DNA of 64,000 nt, taken from NCBI RefSeq assembly GCF_018860385.1, contig NZ_JAHKPH010000014.1, positions 530,487 to 594,486 of the forward strand, written 5' to 3'. The notes under the pieces are model-generated. The model worked only from the letters and a program-made list of their open reading frames with translations. It made no database searches and was not told the origin of the DNA. The translations under genes were made by a program, and so were the position numbers. Shown piece by piece: positions 25,943-34,705 of this stretch (position 1 is its first letter; the number at the start of each line of letters is the position of its first letter). The DNA is from Reinekea forsetii (GTDB taxonomy: Bacteria; Pseudomonadota; Gammaproteobacteria; Pseudomonadales; Natronospirillaceae).

Positions 25943-26728
25943 ATGGAAGAACTAGAGCAAACCGTATTGAATAACTTAGTACGCTTTCGAAAAAAAGCCG
26001 GGTTATCGCAGAAGCAGGTTGAGCAACAGTTGGCGTTACGCACCAATACGTTGTACGACATAGAAAAGAATCGCCAAAAACTGCCTTTTGTCTTAGCCGT
26101 TCAACTCTCGGCGCTTTATCACATCGATATTGGAGAGTTGGTGCGCGGTGCCAGCGAAATGATAGATACCGAAACCGCGCCAAACAACGTAGCGCCGTTG
26201 GAGTCTCTCGGTGTGCTGAGTGGCGCGTTTCACCCTTTAACGGAGTACATAGCACAAGACCCGGTCATAGTTGCAGAGATTGGCGTGGGTGAAATGGGTG
26301 CGCAGCCCATAATGGATTTGCTGTTGGCAAAGCTGACAGACGTTCAAAAGCAACACTTCGTTTTAGATCTTTATCGTTACATAAACTCTGTGATCAGCAG
26401 TGATGGGGAAATAAAAAACTCAGAGCTGAGTTTGCGTGACACCATTTTAGCTCAAGCAAAGATTGAGCTGACCGACAGCGAAAAACAGAGTATCAGTCGG
26501 GCGTTCCGAAAACTATTTTTTGGTAAATCTATGTCGAAAAGCTTGCCACGTGATGCCTATAAACATTTTCTTATTTGGACTCTACATCTCGTGTCTAGAA
26601 TCGATGGTCAACCGCACTTTAAAACACTCGATTATATTCAGCAGGTGGCTCAGCATATTCAGCTGCCGGTCAGTGCTTGGCGGTTTATTGAAGATAAGGT
26701 AGCACAAGCCTACCAAGATGAAATTTAA
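25943..26728 (+). CDS. XRE-family regulator with a TerB-like C-terminal domain
   Basis: Protein of 261 residues. An XRE helix-turn-helix lies at about 8-62 (AGLSQKQVEQQLALRTNTLYDIEKN). The C-terminal half is all-helical with two acidic turns, SSDGEIKNSEL and SRIDGQPHFKTLDYI, of the type seen in TerB domains. The ATG at 25943 has AAGGAG six bases upstream. TerB-like modules are linked to membrane-stress response systems. It starts an apparent operon with NfeD and two SPFH genes (gaps of 9, 1 and 11 bases) and is divergent from sox. It may regulate its own operon, sox, or both. DNA binding is confident; the TerB label is by motif only. Confidence 0.7.
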   Translation: MEELEQTVLNNLVRFRKKAGLSQKQVEQQLALRTNTLYDIEKNRQKLPFVLAVQLSALYHIDIGELVRGASEMIDTETAPNNVAPLESLGVLSGAFHPLTEYIAQDPVIVAEIGVGEMGAQPIMDLLLAKLTDVQKQHFVLDLYRYINSVISSDGEIKNSELSLRDTILAQAKIELTDSEKQSISRAFRKLFFGKSMSKSLPRDAYKHFLIWTLHLVSRIDGQPHFKTLDYIQQVAQHIQLPVSAWRFIEDKVAQAYQDEI

Positions 26729-26737
26729 GGAGAGATT

Positions 26738-27184
26738 ATGGAAACCTTACCTCTGATTTGGATCATTATTGGCGCTGTTCTTATCGTCATTGAATTTTTA
26801 GTGCCCGGTGCTGTTTTTGGTTTTATTGGTGCTGCGGCCATGCTTACAGGTGCTTTGATACACTTTGGTCATATAGAAGGCTTTGTGAATATCATGATGA
26901 CGTTTTTCATTGCGTCATTTGTGTTCATTCTCTTTCTTCGATCGGCCTTGCTAAAACTATTTCCTGATAATTCAGTTGTTCAAAATACGGACGAGTTACA
27001 GGATGCTATAGGCCGAATTGTAGAAGTCACCGAAGACATCAGTCCTTATAAGCGAGGAAGAATTAAATATTTAGAGACCAGTTGGGAGGCGCAAGCCGAA
27101 ACTGATTTTGTAGTAGGAGAACAGGCCGTTATCGCTGGTCAAGACGGTAATTGCTGGATCGTTAAATCAATAGAAGGAAATTAA
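26738..27184 (+). CDS. NfeD-family membrane protein
   Basis: Protein of 148 residues. Two to three hydrophobic segments (about 5-30 and 45-70) are followed by an OB-fold domain (about 85-148) with IGRIVEVTEDISPYKRGRIKY and FVVGEQAVIAGQDGNCWIV. This is the short NfeD form, without protease domain. NfeD proteins pair with SPFH proteins in membrane microdomains, and here the next two genes are SPFH proteins. It lies 9 bases after the regulator, with GGAGAG ahead of the ATG. Confidence 0.82.
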   Translation: METLPLIWIIIGAVLIVIEFLVPGAVFGFIGAAAMLTGALIHFGHIEGFVNIMMTFFIASFVFILFLRSALLKLFPDNSVVQNTDELQDAIGRIVEVTEDISPYKRGRIKYLETSWEAQAETDFVVGEQAVIAGQDGNCWIVKSIEGN

Positions 27185-27185
27185 G

Positions 27186-28094
27186 ATGACGTTAATAACA
27201 TTATTGGTGCTAGCCACCTTTGTTGTACTAAAAGTTTTATTGGTGGTGGTGCCCATGCGGGAATCATTTGTGATCGAGCGATTAGGGAAGTTTCGAACGG
27301 TTTTTCAGCCGGGGCTTCACTTTATGATCCCGTTCATTGATAACATAGCGTATCGGCATGAGATACGTGAGCAGGTGTACGACATACCCGCTCAGCACTG
27401 TATTACGAAAGACAACATTCAAGTTGAAATTGATGGCTTAGTTTATTTAAAAGTTATGGACCCACAGTTGGCCAGTTATGGTATTGGCGATTACCGCAAC
27501 GCAGCCATTAACTTGGCTCAAACAACCATGAGATCAGAAGTGGGTAAGTTATCACTGGGTGAAATCTTTGCAGAACGTGAAACGTTAAACGAAACCATTG
27601 TAAGAGAGATCGATAAAGCCTCTCAAAGCTGGGGCATTAAAGTCTACCGCTATGAAGTTGCCAACATCAGCCCTTCTGATCATGTTGTTTCAACACTTGA
27701 AAAGCAAATGGTTGCTGAGCGAGATCGTCGAGCGGATATCACCTTAGCCACGGCCGAAAAGGAAGCCAAGATTAATATGTCTGAAGGTGAGCGCCAAGAA
27801 GCAATTAACCACTCGGTGGGTGAGCGCCAACGTCGTATCAACATTGCCGAAGGTCGTGCGCAAGAAATTTCATTATTGGCTGAAGCCCAGGCCACTGGTA
27901 TTGCGATGGTCGCTGAAGCCATTAACATGCCTGGTGGAAATAAAGCCATAAAAATGCGTTTAGTTGAACAATTTGTTGGTGAACTTGGCACCATTTTAGA
28001 AGGGGCTGATATTTCGGTATTGCCTAGTGAAATGGCGCGAGTGAAAGGCATCTTTGAAGGTGTTGACCAAGTAACTAAACAGTTTAAGAGCTAA
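27186..28094 (+). CDS. SPFH/band 7 stomatin-like protein, copy 1
   Basis: Protein of 302 residues with a short N-terminal membrane helix (about 2-22), an SPFH domain (about 25-180; ESFVIERLGKFRTVFQPGLHFMIPF in sections) and a C-terminal coiled-coil rich in KEAKINMSEGERQEAINHSVGERQ repeats. It would form a ring or cage at the membrane with NfeD, as QmcA/stomatin proteins do. The gene begins one base after the nfeD stop. The following SPFH gene is similar in layout, so a hetero-oligomer is possible. Confidence 0.85.
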   Translation: MTLITLLVLATFVVLKVLLVVVPMRESFVIERLGKFRTVFQPGLHFMIPFIDNIAYRHEIREQVYDIPAQHCITKDNIQVEIDGLVYLKVMDPQLASYGIGDYRNAAINLAQTTMRSEVGKLSLGEIFAERETLNETIVREIDKASQSWGIKVYRYEVANISPSDHVVSTLEKQMVAERDRRADITLATAEKEAKINMSEGERQEAINHSVGERQRRINIAEGRAQEISLLAEAQATGIAMVAEAINMPGGNKAIKMRLVEQFVGELGTILEGADISVLPSEMARVKGIFEGVDQVTKQFKS

Positions 28095-28105
28095 GGAGAA
28101 TTATC

Positions 28106-29047
28106 ATGGACATAAATTCAATCAGTGATATTTTTAACGTCGGTGTTTGGTCAATTGCATTCTTGATTCTAATATTTCAATTATTGCGATCGCTCTTTTT
28201 TGTACCGACAAAAAATGCCTACATCGTTGAGCGATTTGGTAAGTACTTACGAACGCTAGAGCCTGGTTTCCATGCAATAATTCCTTTTATCGACAAGGTT
28301 GTAGATAAAGTTAATTTAAAAGAAATGACCATAGATGTGCCGCCGCAGTATTGTTTTTCGAAAGATGAAATTAACTTGCAGGTCGATGGTGTAATTTATA
28401 TGTCGGTAGAAGACCCTAGTAAGGCTTCCTACGGTATTGTCGATTACCACGATGCTGCCGTGCAACTGGCCAGAACCACAACACGTTCTGTTATTGGTAC
28501 CTTAGATTTAGAACGTACTTTTGAAGAACGTGATTTAGTCAGCTCGAAAGTTGTGGAAGTACTAAACAGCGCTGGGCAATCTTGGGGTATTCGCGTACAC
28601 CGTTTCGAGATTAAGAATATTTTGCCACCAATCAGTGTCAACGAAGCGATGGAGCGCCAGGTTACCGCGGAGCGTAATCGTCGAGCAATTCTGGCGAAGA
28701 GCTTAGGGGATAAACAAGCGCGCATTAACATTTCTGAAGGTGTGATGACCGAAACCATTAACGTTTCAGAAGGTGATAAGCAGCAACTTATTAATGAAGC
28801 CGAAGGTAAAGCGCAAGAGATATTAACCATTGCAAAGGCAACCGCTGAATCCATTCAAAAAATTGGTAAAGCCATTAATGAAGAAGGTGGTGAGGAATCA
28901 ATCCGTTTGCAATTAGCTGAGAAACTGTTCTCAAAAGTGGGGACCTTAGGCGATGCAAAAACACGTGTTGTGTTGCCAGCAAACGTAGCGGATTTCCAAG
29001 GTTGGTTAAAGATGACCGATTTAGAAATGCTGCCTGACAATAAATAG
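28106..29047 (+). CDS. SPFH/band 7 stomatin-like protein, copy 2
   Basis: Protein of 313 residues with an N-terminal membrane helix (about 12-32), an SPFH domain (ERFGKYLRTLEPGFHAIIPF) and a coiled-coil tail (GDKQARINISEGVMTETINVSEGD). It resembles the QmcA/SLP-2 type. It is a paralogue of the preceding gene. The tails differ, this one ending in an acidic stretch MLPDNK rather than FKS. The gap from copy 1 is 11 bases with AAGGAG, and a terminator follows, so it ends the operon. Confidence 0.85.
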   Translation: MDINSISDIFNVGVWSIAFLILIFQLLRSLFFVPTKNAYIVERFGKYLRTLEPGFHAIIPFIDKVVDKVNLKEMTIDVPPQYCFSKDEINLQVDGVIYMSVEDPSKASYGIVDYHDAAVQLARTTTRSVIGTLDLERTFEERDLVSSKVVEVLNSAGQSWGIRVHRFEIKNILPPISVNEAMERQVTAERNRRAILAKSLGDKQARINISEGVMTETINVSEGDKQQLINEAEGKAQEILTIAKATAESIQKIGKAINEEGGEESIRLQLAEKLFSKVGTLGDAKTRVVLPANVADFQGWLKMTDLEMLPDNK

Positions 29048-29065
29048 AATATAATAGTAAGTAAG

Positions 29066-29093
29066 AGGGTGCCATAGGGCACCCTTCGTTTTT
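29066..29093 (+). terminator. Rho-independent terminator after the SPFH operon
   Basis: AGGGTGCC (29066-29073) pairs with GGCACCCT (29078-29085), followed by TCGTTTTTA. Ideal placement 18 bases after the stop of the second SPFH gene. Confidence 0.85.
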
Positions 29094-29119
29094 ATAGTAC
29101 ACCACTAAAATGGAACATT

Positions 29120-29545
29120 ATGAATATAGAGTTTTCGCTATCACCGGCTGAAGATGATATTGAACTATTGCTCGATGGACTTCGTTCGTACAATGCCCCC
29201 ATTTTTCCAAATAGGAAAACCGAGAGCTTTGGTCTATTTGTTCGAAATGATGAAAGTAAGATCGTGGGTGGCTTGTCGGGTGAAATTACCTTTACGACAA
29301 TTTTTGTTAATTATTTATGGCTTTCGGAGTCGGTACGTGGCTGCGGTATTGGAGAAAGGCTGATTAAACAACTGGAGCAGGAAGCCGTTAAGCTAGGTGT
29401 GACGAATCTGTGTTTAGATACCTATACTTTTCAGGCGCCTAAGTTTTATGAAAAAAATGGATTTAAACAAGTCGGTTGCTTTAAAGATTTCCCGCTAGAT
29501 GGGGTAGATCGACTGTTTTATCAAAAGAAGCTGTCTTTAAACTAG
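29120..29545 (+). CDS. GNAT-family N-acetyltransferase
   Basis: Protein of 141 residues. The acetyl-CoA pyrophosphate loop is VRGCGIGERLIKQLEQEA (about 74-91), preceded by the beta strand FVNYLWLSE and followed by CLDTYTFQAPKFYEKNGF, where the tyrosine is often the general acid. The acceptor substrate cannot be told. It has its own leader after the terminator and a weak ribosome site, and it is convergent with the EAL gene. Confidence 0.82.
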   Translation: MNIEFSLSPAEDDIELLLDGLRSYNAPIFPNRKTESFGLFVRNDESKIVGGLSGEITFTTIFVNYLWLSESVRGCGIGERLIKQLEQEAVKLGVTNLCLDTYTFQAPKFYEKNGFKQVGCFKDFPLDGVDRLFYQKKLSLN

Positions 29546-29577
29546 TCAACGCTAACGAGCGCTTACTTTTACGCATT

Positions 29578-31122
29578 TTAGTTACGCTTAGCTTTATATA
29601 GATCGGCTAAGTTCTTAGCTGTCATTGGCTTACCAAAGCCCCATCCTTGGCCAAATTCTACGCCGAGCTCTCGCAATTCATTTTCTTGCATCACGTTTTC
29701 GATGCCTTCTGCAACAACTTTCAAATTAAGATCATTGGCAATTTTTATGATGTGAGGAATTAAAGACGATTTAATACTGCCTTCCTCCATATCCATCACA
29801 AAACTACGATCAATTTTTAAAACATTACAGTGCATGCTTTTGACTTGATTGAGGCTGGAATAGCCGGTGCCAAAATCGTCTACTGCAATGGTAAAGCCTT
29901 GGTCTTTTAACCAAGCAAGCTGGCTGATGGCTTCTGATTCTTCAAGCTTCTCATCTTCAGTTATTTCAAATTCAATATTAAATCGAGAGTTTTTAACTTC
30001 GTGAATGTCTATCACTTTTTGAATTCGCCCGGACGATATGTCACTTGGAAACAAATTAAAATTGATTTTGAAGTTGGCTGGTAGCTCAGATTGCGCCCCT
30101 AAATCTAACAGCGCTTTTTTGATGATTTGTTCAGTGAAGAGCCAAGAAAGTTCCAATTCTCGCACTTCTGGAATAAATTGATCAGGGTAAATCGCCATGC
30201 GTCTATCTTTATAGCGCGCCAATGCTTCACAGCCTATTATTTCACCTGTGTTCAAATCGACAATGGGTTGATAAAGGCTGAAAAATTGGTCTTTCCGAAT
30301 ACCGCGGGTAACAATAGAGCGAGTAGAATAAAACTTTTTGTATCCTATTAGAACTAGAGAATGAACCCGAAACGCAACCACGAGTAAAAGAATAAGAGAA
30401 ATCAACATTAACTTGGAATAGCTTGCGAAAAAGAGCTGATAATTAGATTCCAAGGCAACACAGTAGTTAGAAGAATTCGGAATGCAATGCTCTGAATATT
30501 GTGTGATTAAAGAAAAATCAAAGCCTTTTAAACCGTGCTCATTTTGATAAAGCCCATCTTCGCCCGCTAGGTGATGTGGTTTGTTATTACCATGATAAAT
30601 CAACTGCCAACGAAAGTTCTCAGGTGTAATAGCTGCAATAACGGCTAAATCATAAACGGCATTGAAATTATCTTTTTTGGCGATAAGGGCATTGTATTGT
30701 TTATTAAACATTACTAGTGGCTGATCAACCCACAGTTCGAAGCCTTTTTCGGTAACAAAATTAGGTAAGGAGGATGGGTAAGGTGTTTCTAAAACGCCTG
30801 TTCCAGTGGTACACACCAGTTCGAAATTTTTTAAAAAACCAATATCTTTAATAAAATTGGCGACAAATAAAGCCTGACGCATGGCCAATAAGGTTTCAGG
30901 CGAGCAATCATCAAAGCCTTTGGCATTTAAATTATTTAATGTGATTTCAATTTCAATCGCCGTCGACGCTATTTCTTTAAAAATTTCGGCCGCATATTCA
31001 GTGTGAGTACGTTTAAAATCCCAAAGCATGCCCCCAAAAGCTAGTAAGGTGCCTAAGAGAAATACGCTGATCGTGGCTAAATTGGCGCTTGAACGCATCC
31101 AATTTGAATAGTTAAAACTCAT
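29578..31122 (-). CDS. Cyclic-di-GMP phosphodiesterase with periplasmic CSS-type sensor and EAL domain
   Basis: Membrane protein of 514 residues. Two membrane helices (about 14-34 and 234-256) flank a periplasmic sensor domain. In it, cysteines at about 53, 106, 217 and 223 and the CSPE block suggest the CSS redox-type sensor. The EAL domain (about 270-510) has a complete active site: CEALAR, NFNLFPSD, FEITEDE, DDFGTGYSS, KIDRSFV and VAEGIE. It should hydrolyse c-di-GMP to pGpG and so favour motility. No GGDEF domain is attached. It is a single gene between rep and the GNAT gene, reading in the same direction as rep. Confidence 0.85.
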   Translation of the reverse strand: MSFNYSNWMRSSANLATISVFLLGTLLAFGGMLWDFKRTHTEYAAEIFKEIASTAIEIEITLNNLNAKGFDDCSPETLLAMRQALFVANFIKDIGFLKNFELVCTTGTGVLETPYPSSLPNFVTEKGFELWVDQPLVMFNKQYNALIAKKDNFNAVYDLAVIAAITPENFRWQLIYHGNNKPHHLAGEDGLYQNEHGLKGFDFSLITQYSEHCIPNSSNYCVALESNYQLFFASYSKLMLISLILLLVVAFRVHSLVLIGYKKFYSTRSIVTRGIRKDQFFSLYQPIVDLNTGEIIGCEALARYKDRRMAIYPDQFIPEVRELELSWLFTEQIIKKALLDLGAQSELPANFKINFNLFPSDISSGRIQKVIDIHEVKNSRFNIEFEITEDEKLEESEAISQLAWLKDQGFTIAVDDFGTGYSSLNQVKSMHCNVLKIDRSFVMDMEEGSIKSSLIPHIIKIANDLNLKVVAEGIENVMQENELRELGVEFGQGWGFGKPMTAKNLADLYKAKRN

Positions 31123-31243
31123 CTTTTATCAGAAGTAGGCACATTAATGGAGGTCTATTTACTAAAGCTTATAAACCACTGTTTTGTCAACAAATGGTCT
31201 GATTTTAAACGGCTTTAGTTGTAGGGTGTTACTCATGTGTGCA

Positions 31244-33271
31244 TTAGTTGTTAAGTAGTGCTCTTAAATCGGATAAGGTTTGAGCGTTTTGCTCCTTATT
31301 AGCGGTTTGGCCGCCTTCTTCTTTGCCACCCACCCAAGTTACGTCCTCTTCAGGAAGCTCGTCTAAAAATCGGCTGGGAGTGCAATCAACCAGCTCGCCA
31401 AATTGTTTGCGCTTTGCCGCAAAGGTTAGGGTTAAGTTTTTCTTGGCTCGAGTAATGCCGACGTACATGAGTCGACGCTCTTCTTCAATGTCATCGCTTT
31501 CAATCGAGTTTCTATGTGGCAGCAGCTCTTCTTCTAAACCGAGAATATAGACATAAGGGAACTCCAACCCTTTAGAGGCGTGAAGGGTCATTAACTGAAC
31601 CGCGTCTTCTACTTCATCTTCTTCTTGGCGATCCATTAAATCTCGCAACACTAACTTGCCGATGGCTTCTTCGATGGCAAGGTCTGAGTCATCCTCATCA
31701 TTGCCGCGTTCTAACATGGATTGTAAGCCGTCTATCAATATATGGACGTTGGCTAAGCGTTTTTCAGCTTGGCGATCCGTTTGACTGTCTTGACGCAACC
31801 ATGCCTCGTAATTGATGTCTGTAATCAGTTCACGGATCACCATGACTGGGTTTTCATCGGTGTGCAGTTTTTTGATGGTGCGACTTAACCAACTTGAGAA
31901 ACGCTCTAAACGTTCACCCGCTTTCGGTGTTAAATGTTGGCGCAGGCCAAGTTCTTCAGAAGCCGCAGCTAAGCTTACGCCTCGCACCGTAGCGTAATCG
32001 TTTAGCTTTTCTAACGTAGCTGCACCGATCTCCCGTCGCGGCGTATTGATGATTCGCAAAAAAGCGGCGTCATCATCAGGGTTAATCAGAAGGCGCAGAT
32101 AGCTCATGACGTCTTTAATTTCTGCTTTAGCAAAAAATGAAGTACCCCCATTTATTTTATAAGGAATGCGATTTTGTTGAAGCTTTAGTTCCATAATGCG
32201 AGCTTGATGGTTGCCGCGATAGAGTACGGCAAAGTCACTGTAGCTGCCTTTAGTGACTAAGCGTTTATGGAGAATCTCATTTGCCACTCGTTCAGCTTCG
32301 GCCTCATCAGAAGGGCAGCGAACAATACGAATTGGGTCGCCAAAGCCCATCTCGCTCCATAAGGTCTTTTTAAATACGTGTGGGTTATTGTCGATTACCG
32401 TGTTAGCGGCCTTTAAGATAAGCCCTGTTGAACGATAATTTTGCTCCAGCTTTACCAGCTTTAAATTGGGGAAATCATCTTGCAGTTTGACTAGGTTTTC
32501 AGGGCGAGCACCACGCCAACTGTAAATAGATTGGTCGTCATCGCCAACTACGGTGAAACGAGGCTGGTCGCCAACGATGAGCTTGACTAACAAGTACTGA
32601 GAGATATTGGTGTCTTGATACTCATCCACTAACAAATATCGAATTCGGCGTTGCCATTTACCTAATACTTCTGGGTGGTTTAAAAATAATAGCGTGGGCA
32701 AACGAATTAAATCGTCAAAATCAACAGCGTTATAGGCCGTCAGCATGCGGTTATATTCTTCATAAACAGAGATGGCCAACACTTCGCGGGCATCGTCTAC
32801 TTTGCCAATCAATTCATTCGCTTCTATTAAATCGTTTTTCCAGAGGCTGATGGTGTTTCGAAAATAATCTACTTCATCAACCGCATTAGGTGCCGTTCGC
32901 AAGACAATATCTTTGATTAGGGCTTTTGAATCGTGGTCATCAAAAAGCGTAAAGGAGCTTTTTAAGCCAAGGTGCTCGGCTTCTTTACGTAAAATATTTA
33001 AACCCAGGTTGTGAAAAGTAGACACAATGAGACCGTGAGCCTTTTTACCGCTGACCAGCTTCATCACGCGGGCTTTCATTTCGCGTGCGGCTTTATTGGT
33101 GAATGTCACTGCAGCGATATTTCGGCCCAAATAGCCGCATTCTTCAATCAAATAGGCGATTTTAGTGGTAATAACCGACGTTTTACCCGAGCCAGCACCG
33201 GCCAACACCAATAATGGACCACTGATGTAGTCTACGGATTCTTTTTGACGCGGGTTTAAGCGGTTTGCCAT
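31244..33271 (-). CDS. rep: ATP-dependent DNA helicase Rep
   Basis: Superfamily 1A (UvrD/Rep) 3'-5' helicase of 675 residues, Rep length. Walker A is GAGSGKT (about 25-31); motif II is VDEYQDTN, motif III is VGDDDQSIYSWRGA, motif IV is LEQNYRST, and motif V is MTLHASKGLEFPYVYI. Near the N-terminus NPRQKESVDYISGPLLVLAG is typical of Rep. It removes proteins ahead of replication forks. It has its own promoter region in 33272-33437. UvrD is longer (about 720), supporting Rep. Confidence 0.9.
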   Translation of the reverse strand: MANRLNPRQKESVDYISGPLLVLAGAGSGKTSVITTKIAYLIEECGYLGRNIAAVTFTNKAAREMKARVMKLVSGKKAHGLIVSTFHNLGLNILRKEAEHLGLKSSFTLFDDHDSKALIKDIVLRTAPNAVDEVDYFRNTISLWKNDLIEANELIGKVDDAREVLAISVYEEYNRMLTAYNAVDFDDLIRLPTLLFLNHPEVLGKWQRRIRYLLVDEYQDTNISQYLLVKLIVGDQPRFTVVGDDDQSIYSWRGARPENLVKLQDDFPNLKLVKLEQNYRSTGLILKAANTVIDNNPHVFKKTLWSEMGFGDPIRIVRCPSDEAEAERVANEILHKRLVTKGSYSDFAVLYRGNHQARIMELKLQQNRIPYKINGGTSFFAKAEIKDVMSYLRLLINPDDDAAFLRIINTPRREIGAATLEKLNDYATVRGVSLAAASEELGLRQHLTPKAGERLERFSSWLSRTIKKLHTDENPVMVIRELITDINYEAWLRQDSQTDRQAEKRLANVHILIDGLQSMLERGNDEDDSDLAIEEAIGKLVLRDLMDRQEEDEVEDAVQLMTLHASKGLEFPYVYILGLEEELLPHRNSIESDDIEEERRLMYVGITRAKKNLTLTFAAKRKQFGELVDCTPSRFLDELPEEDVTWVGGKEEGGQTANKEQNAQTLSDLRALLNN

Positions 33272-33437
33272 GAATTTGGATGTCTTTAACGGTGGGCGGG
33301 CGATTTTAGCAGCACAGGTTCAATAGCCCAAGTGTTCATATGTAAATTACCGAGGTTACAAAAATACACTCAATTAGACCGCTACCAGGGCGTTAATCGA
33401 CTACTTTGATAGGTGTAAACAGAGAAGGAGTTCAATT

Positions 33438-33689
33438 ATGTTACCTAAGCCAGTCTATGAGGTGTTACCTATTGCCTATGTAGTTGGGTCTATCATCGCA
33501 CTTGCCGTGGCAGATCATTTTATCGTTGTATTGCCCGTTGCCTTGTTGTTATCAACGGCAGCCTACATTATTTACTTACGGTACCATTTTCGACATTTAA
33601 CAGCTCGAGAGCGAGCGGCGATGATGTCGGAGCGATTTAAATCCCACACCAAACCGAAATATGTGCGTAAGCGCCATCACTCTTTTTAG
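33438..33689 (+). CDS. Small two-helix membrane protein of unknown function
   Basis: Protein of 83 residues. Two hydrophobic helices (about 11-27 and 29-47) are followed by a basic tail rich in arginine and lysine (RERAAMMSERFKSHTKPKY). An AAGGAG ribosome site lies seven bases before the ATG. Divergent from rep, convergent with the S1 protein gene. I do not recognise a family; the positively charged C-terminus would face the cytoplasm. Confidence 0.6.
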   Translation: MLPKPVYEVLPIAYVVGSIIALAVADHFIVVLPVALLLSTAAYIIYLRYHFRHLTARERAAMMSERFKSHTKPKYVRKRHHSF

Positions 33690-33704
33690 TACCTACCGCA
33701 AATA

Positions 33705-33722
33705 GGGCTCACCAGTGAGCCC
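33705..33722. terminator. Convergent hairpin after the small membrane protein
   Basis: GGGCTCAC, two bases, GTGAGCCC: a strong perfect stem between the two convergent stops. No T-run is seen on either side, so termination efficiency is uncertain. Confidence 0.55.
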
Positions 33723-33732
33723 ATATGCGTAT

Positions 33733-34563
33733 TTACGGCAGTAAAATTCGGTCTGGCTCTATGATGATTTGCTTCTGTTTATATAAGCGGCCAATGGCTT
33801 TTTTGAAATTGCCTTTGCTGACTTGAAAGTGGGCATAAATATCATCGGGCGAGCTTTTATCGGACAGTAATAAGCAACCATCATGCTCTGCTAAGCGCTG
33901 TAAAATACGATCGCCAATATCAACACGTGCTTCATGGCCTTGCAGTTGCATTTGCACATCGAGTTTATTATCACTGCGCACATTCTTAATGTAACCCATT
34001 AACTTTTGGCCAGGTTTGAGTGGCTTTAAAACATCATCATTAAAGATTACACCCAAATAAAGTTGATCAATAATGACCTTGTAGCCGATGTTCGTGCGAT
34101 TAACGACCATTAAACTGACGCGATCGTTCTTTTGATAATTGGTGGTTTCTTCACGCAAGAAGTTACTGAGTTTTGCCGTAGCGGCAACTCGATCAGTAAA
34201 ATCATCTAAGTACAAATACACCACATGGCGTTCACCTACTTCCATGGGTTTACGCATTTGGTTGCTCGGTACCAGTAAGTCTTTATCTAAGCCCCAATCT
34301 AAAAATGCCCCAAATTTGGTGACATCCTTAACTTCTAAGCAGGCGCATTCATTGACTTGGGCTTTTGCTTTAGCGGTTGTTGCAATGAGTCGATCTTCAG
34401 AATCGTGATAGATAAAAACGTTAATTTCATCGCCCACTTCGCAGCCTTCGGGTACTTGTCGCTTTGGCAATAACACGGTGTCTAGCGGACTCGCATCTAA
34501 ATAAACGCCAAAATCAGCTTTGCTTACCACCGGAAGAGTATTGTATTTACCTATTTGCGCCAT
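33733..34563 (-). CDS. S1 RNA-binding protein, CvfB/YitL family
   Basis: Protein of 276 residues with tandem S1 domains and a C-terminal winged helix (about 210-276, SPDDIYAHFQVSKGNFKKAIGRLYKQ), the CvfB architecture. The first S1 unit includes DFGVYLDASPLDTVLLPKRQVP, the second TKFGAFLDWGLDKDLLVP. The start is taken at MAQIGKY because the extra 13 residues from an upstream codon are unlike the family. In Staphylococcus CvfB binds RNA and affects virulence genes; in marine gammaproteobacteria the role is unknown but presumably post-transcriptional. Confidence 0.82.
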   Translation of the reverse strand: MAQIGKYNTLPVVSKADFGVYLDASPLDTVLLPKRQVPEGCEVGDEINVFIYHDSEDRLIATTAKAKAQVNECACLEVKDVTKFGAFLDWGLDKDLLVPSNQMRKPMEVGERHVVYLYLDDFTDRVAATAKLSNFLREETTNYQKNDRVSLMVVNRTNIGYKVIIDQLYLGVIFNDDVLKPLKPGQKLMGYIKNVRSDNKLDVQMQLQGHEARVDIGDRILQRLAEHDGCLLLSDKSSPDDIYAHFQVSKGNFKKAIGRLYKQKQIIIEPDRILLP

Positions 34564-34705
34564 GAACAACCTAAATCTAAAACAAGAATTTGAATGCTCC
34601 ATTGTAGTACGGAATGAACAGCGACGTAACAGAAAATCATTTGGCTAGGAGTTTTTGCTTTTCGAGCACTGTGTTAGTCTGGATTTATTCAATTGGAGAG
34701 CTGTT

